A DNA stretch of 64,000 bases from CADEED01 sp036274075 (GTDB lineage Bacteria; Pseudomonadota; Gammaproteobacteria; Steroidobacterales; Steroidobacteraceae), in contig DASUGK010000006.1 in assembly GCA_036274075.1 (NCBI GenBank), positions 1 to 64,000 of the forward strand, given 5' to 3'. The translations under genes were made by a program, and so were the position numbers. Numbering within the stretch: position 1 is the first letter of the stretch; every line of letters begins with the position of its first letter. The notes under the pieces are model-generated. The model was not told where the DNA came from. It did no database searches and saw only the letters and a list, made by a program, of their open reading frames with translations. Shown here piece by piece: positions 18,187-28,122 of the stretch.

Positions 18187-19395
18187 CTAGATCACCGAAC
18201 GGCTGCGGAGGGTTTCAATTGCGGCCGCATCGAGGCCCAGCAACCCGCCGTAGATCTCCTCGTTGTGCTGGCCCAGCGCCGGCGCCGGCGTGCGGATCGA
18301 GCCTGGCGTGGCCGACAGGCGCGGCGTCACGTTCTGCATGCGCAGGTGGCCGAACTGCGGGTGCGGGGTGGAGACGATGGCCTCGCGCGCGGCGAAGTGC
18401 GGATCCTCGAGCATGTCGGCGGCGCGGTAGATGAGGCCGGAGGGCACGCCGGCGCGCTCCAGTCTTTCCAGCAGCTCGCGCGTGCCCAGCGTCGCGGTCC
18501 AGGCCGCGATGATGTCGTCGAGCTCGCGCTGGTTCGTGCCGCGCGCCTGGTGATCGCGGTAACGCTCGTCGCTCGCGAGCTGCGCCCTGCCCATGGTCTC
18601 GCACAGCCGCGCGAACACCGTGTCCTGGTTCGCGCCGATCATGACGATGCCGTCGCGGGTCGGGTAGACGTTGCTGGGCGCGATGCGCGGCAGGATGGGA
18701 CCACTTCGTTCGCGCACATGGCCGAGCTGGTCGTACTCGGTGACCAGGCACTCCATCATGCTGAGCACCGATTCGTAGATGGCCGCGTCCACCACCTGGC
18801 CCTGGCCGCTGCGTTCGCGGTGATGCAGCGCCGCCAGCGCGCCCATGCAGGCATGCATCGCGGCCAGCGAGTCGCCGATGCTGATGCCCACGCGCGAGGG
18901 CGGGCGGTCCGGCTCGCCGACGATGTAGCGCAGGCCGCCCATGGCCTCGCCTATGCCGCCATAACCCGCCCGCTGGGAGTAGGGCCCGGTCTGCCCGAAA
19001 CCCGACACGCGGACCAGGATGAGGCGTGGATTGATGCCCGAGAGCACCTCCCAGCCGCAGTTCCACTTCTCCATCGTGCCGGGGCGAAAGTTCTCGATGA
19101 CGACATCAGATTTGGACACCAAGTCCTTGAATAACCTCTGGCCTTCCGGCTGCCGAAGGTCGAGGGTGATGGCCTTCTTGTTGCGGCCGATCACCGGCCA
19201 CCACACCGAAGGCGTACCGCGTGGCTGCGGACCCCAGTGACGCATGGGATCGCCCTGGCCGGGAGCTTCGATCTTGATGACCTCGGCCCCCATGTCGCCG
19301 AGCAATTGGCCACAGAAGGGTCCGGCGATGAGTGTGCCGAGTTCGAGTGCGCGCAGGTCGGCGAGTGCGCCGCGTGACGGCTGGGTGTCGGTCAT
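18187..19395 (-). CDS. CaiB/BaiF family (class III) CoA-transferase
   Basis: Class III CoA-transferases move CoA between carboxylic acids through an aspartyl-CoA intermediate. The 402 residues carry the family blocks LRALELGTLIAGPFCGQLLGD near the start (split for length), EVIKIEAPGQGDPMR, NFRPGTMEKW, and YGGIGEAMGG with GISIGDSLAA, where the catalytic Asp lies. It is divergent from an HMG-CoA lyase gene 59 bases away, which points to organic-acid or leucine-type catabolism. Substrate unknown. Confidence 0.9.
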   Translation of the reverse strand: MTDTQPSRGALADLRALELGTLIAGPFCGQLLGDMGAEVIKIEAPGQGDPMRHWGPQPRGTPSVWWPVIGRNKKAITLDLRQPEGQRLFKDLVSKSDVVIENFRPGTMEKWNCGWEVLSGINPRLILVRVSGFGQTGPYSQRAGYGGIGEAMGGLRYIVGEPDRPPSRVGISIGDSLAAMHACMGALAALHHRERSGQGQVVDAAIYESVLSMMECLVTEYDQLGHVRERSGPILPRIAPSNVYPTRDGIVMIGANQDTVFARLCETMGRAQLASDERYRDHQARGTNQRELDDIIAAWTATLGTRELLERLERAGVPSGLIYRAADMLEDPHFAAREAIVSTPHPQFGHLRMQNVTPRLSATPGSIRTPAPALGQHNEEIYGGLLGLDAAAIETLRSRSVI

Positions 19396-19454
19396 GGCCG
19401 CGCGTTTGTATCACAGGCGCCAAGGACTCCGGAGCCAAAGGATAGAATTCACGC

Positions 19455-20378
19455 ATGGACCGGGAGCGCATCGAAATCGTCGAAGTCGGGCCGCGCGATG
19501 GCCTGCAGAGTGAGTCGCAGGTGCTGCCCACGGACACCAAGGTGGAGTTCATCCGCCGCCTCGCGGCCAGTGGCCTCGAGCGCATCGAAGTCGCGAGTTT
19601 CGTGAACCCCCGGCGCGTGCCCCAGATGGCGGATGCCGAGGCGGTGCTGGCCTCGCTGTCCGCGGCCGGCGTGAAGGGCCGTTTCATCGGCCTGGTCCTG
19701 AATCGCAAGGGCTTCGAACGCGCGCTGGCCGCCGGCTGCAGCGAGGTCGGCATGGCCATCGCGGCCAGCGAAAGCTTCAGCCAGCGCAACCAGGGATGCA
19801 GCGTCGATGAAGGCCTGGCTGCCTGGCTCGACATCGCGCGTCTGGCGCGCGAAGCCGGCATCCGCGCGCAGCTCACGATCTCGACGGCCTTCGGTTGTCC
19901 CTTCGAGGGCGAGGTGCCTGCCGAAGGCGTGGTCAGCCTGGCCGAACGCGCCGCGGCCGGAATCCCCGATGAAATCGCCATCGCCGACACCATCGGCGTG
20001 GCCGTGCCCACGCAGGTGAGCGAACTCGTTGCCGGGCTGCGCCGCGCCATTCCGGCCACGCGCCTGCGTGCGCACTTCCACAACACGCGCAATACCGGGC
20101 TCGCCAATGCCTATGCCGCCGTGCAGGCCGGCGTGCGCGCGCTCGATGCCAGCTGCGGCGGCATCGGCGGCTGTCCGTTCGCGCCTGCCGCCACCGGCAA
20201 CATTCCCACCGAGGATCTCATCTACATGCTTCACCGCATGGGATTGGACACCGGCGTGCAACTTCCCGCGCTGCTCGACACCAGCCGCTGGCTGCAGCAG
20301 ACGCTGGAGCACGCCGTGCCCGGCATGCTCGTCAAGGCCGGCATTTTCCCGGCCACCGCCAAACAGGAGAACCCGTGA
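19455..20378 (+). CDS. hydroxymethylglutaryl-CoA lyase
   Basis: Cleaves HMG-CoA to acetoacetate and acetyl-CoA, the last step of leucine catabolism. The 307-residue TIM barrel shows EVGPRDGLQSES with the catalytic Arg/Asp, VASFVNPRRVPQMAD, the metal ligands in LRAHFHNTRNTGLAN, and GGIGGCPFAPAATGNIPTED with the catalytic Cys. The ankyrin lipoprotein gene starts in its stop codon (GTGA). Other HMG-like lyases such as methylthioalkylmalate-type enzymes are excluded by the GGCPFAPAATGN block. Confidence 0.93.
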   Translation: MDRERIEIVEVGPRDGLQSESQVLPTDTKVEFIRRLAASGLERIEVASFVNPRRVPQMADAEAVLASLSAAGVKGRFIGLVLNRKGFERALAAGCSEVGMAIAASESFSQRNQGCSVDEGLAAWLDIARLAREAGIRAQLTISTAFGCPFEGEVPAEGVVSLAERAAAGIPDEIAIADTIGVAVPTQVSELVAGLRRAIPATRLRAHFHNTRNTGLANAYAAVQAGVRALDASCGGIGGCPFAPAATGNIPTEDLIYMLHRMGLDTGVQLPALLDTSRWLQQTLEHAVPGMLVKAGIFPATAKQENP

Positions 20379-20926
20379 TCCGCCACTGCCTGCGCCCGAC
20401 CCTCGCACTCGTTTCTTTCCTGCTGCTGCTCGGCGGCTGCGGCAAGGCTCCCATCGAAGAAGCCGTGGGCAAGAACGACCGGCAGGCGGTGACCGAGGCC
20501 ATCAAGGCCGGTGCCGACGTGAACGCGCGCACCTCGTCGGGAGACACGGCGCTGATGACGGCGGCGAAGTCCGCGCAGAGCAGCTCGGCCCAGGCGCTCA
20601 TCGAGAACGGCGCCGACATCCAGGTGAAGGACAAGAGCGGCAACAGCGTGCTGCACTACGCGGCACGCAGCGGCATGACGGGCATCTGCGGGTTGCTGGT
20701 CCAGCGCGGCATCGCCATCGACGTGGCGGGCGAGGGCGGCGCGACGCCGCTGCAATTCGCCGTCGGCGCCGGACAGCAGGAAACGGCAAAGTATCTAGTC
20801 CGCCACGGGGCCAGCCTGGAAGTGAAGAATGCAGCCGGCATGTCGGCGCTCGACATGGTCACGGCCACCGGCGACCAGCGCTTCATCAACGATCTGAAAC
20901 TGGCCGCGGCGACGCGCAAACCCTGA
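20375..20926 (+). CDS. ankyrin-repeat lipoprotein
   Basis: A 183-residue lipoprotein: signal peptide with lipobox LLLLGGC (Cys about 22), then four to five ankyrin repeats from about residue 28 (IKAGADVNARTSSGDTALM, LIENGADIQVKDKSGNSVL, LVRHGASLEVKNAAGMSAL). Ankyrin repeats bind proteins, so it is probably a periplasmic-face binding partner. The GTG start overlaps the lyase stop and the peroxiredoxin follows by 18 bases; ankyrin proteins next to catalase or peroxiredoxin genes (AnkB type) are known and hint at an oxidative-stress role. Confidence 0.82.
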   Translation: MIRHCLRPTLALVSFLLLLGGCGKAPIEEAVGKNDRQAVTEAIKAGADVNARTSSGDTALMTAAKSAQSSSAQALIENGADIQVKDKSGNSVLHYAARSGMTGICGLLVQRGIAIDVAGEGGATPLQFAVGAGQQETAKYLVRHGASLEVKNAAGMSALDMVTATGDQRFINDLKLAAATRKP

Positions 20927-20944
20927 AATCACAAGGAGACAGAC

Positions 20945-21427
20945 ATGGCTATCAAGGCAGGCGACAAGATGCCCGCGGGCACGTTCAAGACGATGACCAA
21001 GGACGGCCCGCAGGACCTGACCACCGACCAGCTCTTCAAGGGAAAGAAAGTGGTGCTGTTCTCGGTGCCGGGCGCCTTCACGCCCACCTGTGATGCCAAG
21101 CACCTGCCGGGTTTCGTCGAGAAGGCCGGCGAGATCAAGGCCAAGGGCGTCGACACCATCGCCTGCATGGCGGTCAACGACGTGTTCGTGATGAACGCCT
21201 GGGGCAAGCATTCGAACGTCGGCGACAACGTGCTGATGCTGGCCGACGGCAATGGCACCTACGCCAAGGCGCTGGGCCTCGAGATGGACGGCACCGGGTT
21301 CGGCATGGGCATGCGCGGCCAGCGTTTCGCCGTCGTCGTGGAGGACGGCGTGGCGAAGAGCGTGTTCGTCGAGGCGCCGCGCGAGTTCAAGGTCTCGGCG
21401 GCGGAACACGTCCTCGCCAACCTGTAG
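20945..21427 (+). CDS. peroxiredoxin, Prx5 type
   Basis: A 160-residue thiol peroxidase that reduces H2O2 and alkyl hydroperoxides. The peroxidatic motif is SVPGAFTPTCDAKHLPG, with Cys about 49; a typical Prx5 has Thr three residues before the Cys, as here. Only one further Cys (IACMAVND, about 73) is a possible resolving residue. AAGGAG precedes the ATG. Cytosolic, no signal peptide. Confidence 0.93.
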   Translation: MAIKAGDKMPAGTFKTMTKDGPQDLTTDQLFKGKKVVLFSVPGAFTPTCDAKHLPGFVEKAGEIKAKGVDTIACMAVNDVFVMNAWGKHSNVGDNVLMLADGNGTYAKALGLEMDGTGFGMGMRGQRFAVVVEDGVAKSVFVEAPREFKVSAAEHVLANL

Positions 21428-21445
21428 GCACCGCTCGAAGCCAGC

Positions 21446-22396
21446 CTACTTGCGGCTGGCGTCGATCAGCTTTTCCAGCTCCGGGACGATCGTGAAGAGG
21501 TCGCCGACGATACCGATGTCGGCGACCTCGAAGATCGGCGCCTCGGCATCCTTGTTGATGGCCACGATGGTGCGGGCGTCCTTGATGCCCGTGAGATGCT
21601 GGATCGCGCCGGAAATGCCGATCGCGATGTAGAGCTCGGGCGCGATGATCTTGCCGGTCTGGCCCACCTGCATGTCGTTGGGCGCGTAGCCCGCATCCAC
21701 GGCGGCGCGTGACGCGCCCACCGCGGCACCGATCTTGTCCGCGAGCCCGTAGATGAGCTTGAACGCGTCGGCACTGGCCAGCGCGCGGCCACCGGAAATC
21801 ACCTTCGAGGCGCTCTGCAGGTCGGGACGATCGCCCGAGGCCGCCGCCAGCGCCACGAAACGCGTGTGCGTGGGCAGCGCGCCGTCGAAAGCCTTTTGTT
21901 CGACCTTGGCGTTGCCGCCACCCGCGGCCGCTTCGAACGAGGCCGTGCGGATGGTCGCCACGATCTTCGGCGCGTTCACTTCGACGGTGGTGATGGCATT
22001 CCCGGCGTAGATGGGACGCCGGAAGCGCGTGGCGCTTTCGAACTGCATCACGTCCGATACCTGCGGCGCGTCCAGCAGCGCCGCCACGCGCGGCATGAGG
22101 TCCTTGCCGAAGGTGGTGGAGGGAGCGCACACCAGCGCGTGGTCCGCGGCGATCGAGGCGACCTGCGGCGCCAGCGTCGCCGCCAGCTGGTGTTCATTGG
22201 CGGCGTGCGTGACCTCGAGCACGCGGGCCACGCCCGCGAGCTGCGCGGCCTGCGCCGCCACGGGCGAGCCGCCGGTGGTGAACACGGCCACGGTGACCTG
22301 CGCGTCGGGCAGCGAGGCCGCGGCCTTGACCGACTTGGCGGTGGAAGGGTTGAGCTTGCCGTTGGCGTGCTCGGCGATGACGAGGATCGACGTCAT
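21446..22396 (-). CDS. etfA: electron transfer flavoprotein alpha subunit
   Basis: ETF takes electrons from acyl-CoA dehydrogenases to the quinone pool. This 316-residue alpha subunit starts SILVIAEHANGKLNPST and has the FAD-binding C-terminal domain, with SGRALASADAF-like VISGGRALAS, ASRAAVDAGYAPND, VGQTGKIIAPELYIAIGISGAIQHLTG and INKDAEAPIFEVADIGIVGD. Its ATG overlaps the etfB stop (ATGA). Confidence 0.96.
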   Translation of the reverse strand: MTSILVIAEHANGKLNPSTAKSVKAAASLPDAQVTVAVFTTGGSPVAAQAAQLAGVARVLEVTHAANEHQLAATLAPQVASIAADHALVCAPSTTFGKDLMPRVAALLDAPQVSDVMQFESATRFRRPIYAGNAITTVEVNAPKIVATIRTASFEAAAGGGNAKVEQKAFDGALPTHTRFVALAAASGDRPDLQSASKVISGGRALASADAFKLIYGLADKIGAAVGASRAAVDAGYAPNDMQVGQTGKIIAPELYIAIGISGAIQHLTGIKDARTIVAINKDAEAPIFEVADIGIVGDLFTIVPELEKLIDASRK

Positions 22397-23154
22397 ACCA
22401 GGCCCCGCTTGTGCAATTCGGCGAACAGCTCGGCCGTGTCCTTGACCATGATGCCGCGCTGGCGGCCGGGTGGGGGCTCGGTCTTCGTGACCTTCACGCG
22501 GGGCTCACCACCCACGCCAATTTCACTGAGCGGAATCGTGGCGAGCGGCTTGGTCTTGGCCTTCATGATCTCGGGCAGCTTCACGAAACGCGGCTCGTTG
22601 AGGCGCAGGTCGGTGGTCACCACCGCCGGCAGGTCCACTTCGAGCGTTTCCAGGCCGGCATCGACCTCGCGGGTGACGCGGGCGGCGGTATCGGTGAGCT
22701 CGACTTTCGAGGCGAAGGTGGCCTGCGGCCGGTCCCACAGCGACGCCAGCATCTGGCCGGTCTGGTTGTTGTCGTCGTCGATGGCCTGCTTGCCGAGGAT
22801 CACGAGGAAGGGCTGCTCGCGCTCCACGAGTCTCAGCAGCACGCGCGCATTGGCCAGCGGTTCCAGCGGCTTGTCCGCCACCACGTGCAGCGCGCGCTGT
22901 GCGCCCATGGCGAGCGCGTTGCGCAGCGTCGCCTGGCAGTCGGCGGGGCCGATGGTGGCGATCACGACTTCGTCGGCGCGTCCGCTTTCCTTGATGCGCA
23001 AGGCCTCTTCGATCGCGATCTGGTCGAAGGGATTGATGCTGAGTTTGACACCGTCGAGCATCACGCCCGAGCCATCCGGCTTCACCCGGATGCGCACGTT
23101 GTAGTCGACGACACGTTTGATTGCGACGAGAATCCGTCGGGGTTGGGTAGTCAT
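22393..23154 (-). CDS. etfB: electron transfer flavoprotein beta subunit
   Basis: The 253-residue beta subunit, AMP-binding. The chosen ATG gives MTTQPRRILVAIKRVVDYN, the standard beta-subunit start; a frame 36 codons longer has no family resemblance. Signature blocks are KLSINPFDQIAIEEALRIKE, the ETF-beta signature region VILGKQAIDDDNNQTGQ and VDLPAVVTTDLRLNEPR. The gene is divergent from the Opp-type transporter with a 62-base gap. Confidence 0.96.
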   Translation of the reverse strand: MTTQPRRILVAIKRVVDYNVRIRVKPDGSGVMLDGVKLSINPFDQIAIEEALRIKESGRADEVVIATIGPADCQATLRNALAMGAQRALHVVADKPLEPLANARVLLRLVEREQPFLVILGKQAIDDDNNQTGQMLASLWDRPQATFASKVELTDTAARVTREVDAGLETLEVDLPAVVTTDLRLNEPRFVKLPEIMKAKTKPLATIPLSEIGVGGEPRVKVTKTEPPPGRQRGIMVKDTAELFAELHKRGLV

Positions 23155-23216
23155 TGGTTGCGAGTGTAGCGGGAGACGTGCGCGTGTTCGAGAGTGGCGC
23201 AGGGGTGAGTTAGCTG

Positions 23217-24140
23217 ATGCTCGGCTACACGCTGCGTCGCATTGTCGGACTGGTGCCGACATTGTTCGTGCTGGTCACGCTGTCGTTCTTCATCATCCGG
23301 CTTGCACCCGGCGGCCCCTTCGACCAGGAGCAGGCGCTGCTGCCCGAGATCCGCGCCAACCTCGACGCGGCCTATGGCCTCGACCGGCCGCTGCTCGTGC
23401 AATACGGGCGTTATCTCGCGGGCCTGGTGCAGGGTGACCTCGGGCCGTCTCTGCGCTTCAAGGATTTCCGCGTGGCGGAATTGATCGCGAGCGGGCTGCC
23501 GCTGTCCCTAACTATCGGGTTGGCCGCCGCCGTGTTGTCGTTCCTCGCCGGCGTACCGCTCGGCGCCTGGGCCGCATGGCGCCGCGAATCGCTGGGCGCG
23601 CGCGCCCTCATGAACTTTTCGATGCTGGGCGTGGTATTGCCGGGATTCGTCGTGGGTCCCTTGCTGGCGCTGGTGTTCGGCATCTACTGGCCCATCTTTC
23701 GCGTGGGCGGTTACGAGCCGGGCGATTTGAGTTACCTGGTGCTGCCCGTCGTCACGCTGGCGTTGCCCGTCACGGCCTACGTGGCGCGCCTCACGCGCGA
23801 CAGCATGCACGAAGTGCTGCAGGCGAACTTCATCCGCACCGCGCGCGCCAAGGGTCTCGCACCGCGCGTGGTGCTGTTCCGGCACGCATTGAGGCCTTCA
23901 CTCATTCCGGTGGTGAGCTATCTCGGCCCCGCCATCGCCTTCGTGGTCACCGGCTCGCTGGTGGTCGAGTCGGTGTTCGGCCTGCCGGGTTCCGGGCGTT
24001 ACCTAGTGCAGGGCGCCATCGACCGCGATTACACGCTGGTCATGGGCATGATCCTGGTCTACGGCGTGTTCACGCTGCTCTGCAACCTGCTGGCCGACCT
24101 CGTGTACGGCTGGCTCGATCCACGCGTGCGCGTGGCATGA
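23217..24140 (+). CDS. oligopeptide ABC transporter permease, OppB type
   Basis: A 307-residue inner-membrane permease with about six helices. It starts MLGYTLRRIVGLVPTLFVLV, a standard OppB/DppB opening, contains the LAPGGPF sequence, and the EAA loop TARAKGLAPRVVLFRHALRP that docks on the ATPase. It is the first of three overlapping genes; the next begins in its stop codon (ATGA). Confidence 0.92.
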   Translation: MLGYTLRRIVGLVPTLFVLVTLSFFIIRLAPGGPFDQEQALLPEIRANLDAAYGLDRPLLVQYGRYLAGLVQGDLGPSLRFKDFRVAELIASGLPLSLTIGLAAAVLSFLAGVPLGAWAAWRRESLGARALMNFSMLGVVLPGFVVGPLLALVFGIYWPIFRVGGYEPGDLSYLVLPVVTLALPVTAYVARLTRDSMHEVLQANFIRTARAKGLAPRVVLFRHALRPSLIPVVSYLGPAIAFVVTGSLVVESVFGLPGSGRYLVQGAIDRDYTLVMGMILVYGVFTLLCNLLADLVYGWLDPRVRVA

Positions 24141-24938
24141 CCCGCCGCATCCGCATCGCGCTGCTGGTGCTCGGCATGCTGGCGGCGATCGCGCTCGCGG
24201 CGCCGTGGCTCACGCCCTGGAGCCACGACGCGCTCGATTGGCACAACCTCGCCGTGGCGCCGCAATCGGAAGGCGCCCACTGGCTGGGCACCGACCGGCT
24301 GGGCCGCGACCTGTTCGCGCGCGGCATGCAGGCACTGCGCATCTCGCTGGCGCTGGGGCTGCTCGGCACTCTCGTCAGCGTGTGCATCGGCATCGCCTGG
24401 GGCGCCGTCGCGGGTTACCTGGGCGGCCGCATCGACGCGGCGATGATGCGCTTCGTGGACATCGTGTATGCGCTGCCCTACGTGTTCATCGTCATCATCC
24501 TGGCGACGCTGTTCCCGCGCGGCAGCCTGGCGGCGCTGTTCATCGCCATCGGCGCCGTCGGCTGGCTCAACATGGCGCGCATCGTGCGCGGCCAGACGCT
24601 GGCGCTGCGGCGCCGGGAATTCGTGGACGCGGCCATCGCCGGCGGCGTGCGCACGAGCGGCATCCTGTGGCGGCACATCGTCCCCAATGTGATGGGCGCC
24701 GTGATCGCCTACGGCACGCTGACGATTCCGCAGGTGATCCTGTTCGAGAGTTTCCTGAGCTTCCTCGGGCTCGGCGTGCAGGAGCCTTTCGCGAGCCTCG
24801 GCAGCCTCATCAACGAAGGCGCACAGGAGATGGAATCCTCGCCCTGGATGCTGCTGGTGCCGGCGGGGCTGCTGATGGCGCTGCTGCTGGCCTTCAACGC
24901 GCTCGGCGATGCGCTGCGTGCGCGGCTCGGGTCCGGCG

Positions 24939-24946
<8 letters not shown>
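24137..24946 (+). CDS. oligopeptide ABC transporter permease, OppC type
   Basis: A 269-residue permease. It shows the OppC hallmark HWLGTDRLGRDLFARGM, the second conserved block PYVFIVIILATL and the EAA loop region AAIAGGVRTSGILWRHIVPN. The start ATG at 24137 overlaps the OppB stop; longer frames upstream are shadow sequence. It ends 8 bases inside the ATPase gene. Confidence 0.92.
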
Positions 24947-26729
<1,783 letters not shown>

Positions 26730-26811
26730 GGCGGATTTCTCGTGTGGTCAGGCTGCGCGCGCCCGGGTGAGACGGTATCCTGAGCCCAGCACTTTTCTCC
26801 CCGGAAAACCG

Positions 26812-28086
26812 ATGTCCCAGGAAAACCAGATCCGACCCAGCGAAGGCCTGCGCCACGTCAAGTACGAAATCCGTGGACGACTGGCCCGCCGCGCCCAGGA
26901 GCTCGAGCGCCAGGGTTACGAGATCGTGCCGCTCAACATCGGCAACCCGGCGGCCTTCGGCTTCCGCACGCCGGAAACCATGCGCCTGGCGATGATCGAG
27001 AACATGCCGGCGGCCGAGGGGTACTGCCACCAGAAGGGCATCTTCCCGGCGCGCGAGGCGGTGGTCATGCAGCAGCAGGCGCGCGGCATCACCGGCATCA
27101 GCGCGGAGGAAGTCTTCATCGGCAACGGCGTCAGCGAGCTGATCGACCTGTGCCTGCGCGCGCTGCTCAACGACGGCGACGAGGTGCTGGTCCCCAGCCC
27201 CGACTATCCACTGTGGTCGGCGGCGGTGATGCTCAACGGCGGCAAGGCCGTGTACTACTCCTGCCGGCCGGAGAACGAGTTCGTGCCGGATCCCGGGGAG
27301 ATCGAACGGCTGGTGACGCGCAGGACGCGCGCCATCGTCGTCATCAACCCGAACAACCCCACCGGCGCCGTCTATCCGCGCGAGGTCTGCGAAGCCATCG
27401 CGCGGGTCGCCGAAAAGCACAAGCTCGTGGTGTTCAGCGACGAGATCTACGACCAGATGACCTATGACGGCGCCGAGTCGGTGCCCATGGCTCCGCTGGT
27501 CCGCGACACGGTGTGCTGCACGATGTCGGGCCTGTCGAAGATCTACCGCGCCTGTGGCTATCGCGTGGGCTGGGCGGCGTTTTCCGGCAACCTGCGCGGT
27601 GCGGGCGACTACCTGGCGGGGCTCGAGCTGCTGAGCTCGCTGCGCCTGTGTTCGAACGTGACGGCGCAATGGGCGGTGCAGACCGCGCTCGGCGGCTTCC
27701 AGAGCATCAAGGAACTCATCGCGCCCGGCGGCCGGTTGTACGAATCGCGCCGCGCCGTGGTCGAAGCCACGGCCTCGAGCCGATTCCTGCACCTGGTCCC
27801 GCCCAGGGGATCTATGTACGCCTTCATCCGCGTGAAGACCGAGGAGATCCCGGACTTCGACGACCAGGTGTTCGCGCTCGACCTGCTCGAGCAGAAGCAC
27901 GTGCTGCTCGCACCGGGCACTAGCTTCAACGTGCCTTACCGCGATCATTTCCGCACCACCTGGTTGCCCGATGCCGCCGTGCTGCGCAAGGTCTTTGCCC
28001 GCATCGAGGAACTGCTCACCTCGTACGTGGGGCGCGCGCCCAGCGACAGGGCGCGCGTGCTGCACGCCGAAACGCGCTTCAAATAG
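26812..28086 (+). CDS. PLP-dependent aminotransferase, AlaA-like
   Basis: A 424-residue class I/II aminotransferase. The start MSQENQIRPSEGLRHVKYEIRG resembles alanine transaminase AlaA of gammaproteobacteria. Motifs: YCHQKGIFPAREAVV, NGVSELIDLCLRALL, NPNNPTGAVYPREVC (cofactor Asn), VVFSDEIYDQMTYD, and the PLP lysine in MSGLSKIYRACGYRVGW. AlaA makes alanine from pyruvate and glutamate; that assignment is by family, not proven. The ATG lies about 80 bases after the ABC operon. Confidence 0.85.
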   Translation: MSQENQIRPSEGLRHVKYEIRGRLARRAQELERQGYEIVPLNIGNPAAFGFRTPETMRLAMIENMPAAEGYCHQKGIFPAREAVVMQQQARGITGISAEEVFIGNGVSELIDLCLRALLNDGDEVLVPSPDYPLWSAAVMLNGGKAVYYSCRPENEFVPDPGEIERLVTRRTRAIVVINPNNPTGAVYPREVCEAIARVAEKHKLVVFSDEIYDQMTYDGAESVPMAPLVRDTVCCTMSGLSKIYRACGYRVGWAAFSGNLRGAGDYLAGLELLSSLRLCSNVTAQWAVQTALGGFQSIKELIAPGGRLYESRRAVVEATASSRFLHLVPPRGSMYAFIRVKTEEIPDFDDQVFALDLLEQKHVLLAPGTSFNVPYRDHFRTTWLPDAAVLRKVFARIEELLTSYVGRAPSDRARVLHAETRFK

Positions 28087-28122
28087 GTCGGGTGTTTTGC
28101 CTTAATTAGTCTTCGCAAGTTA

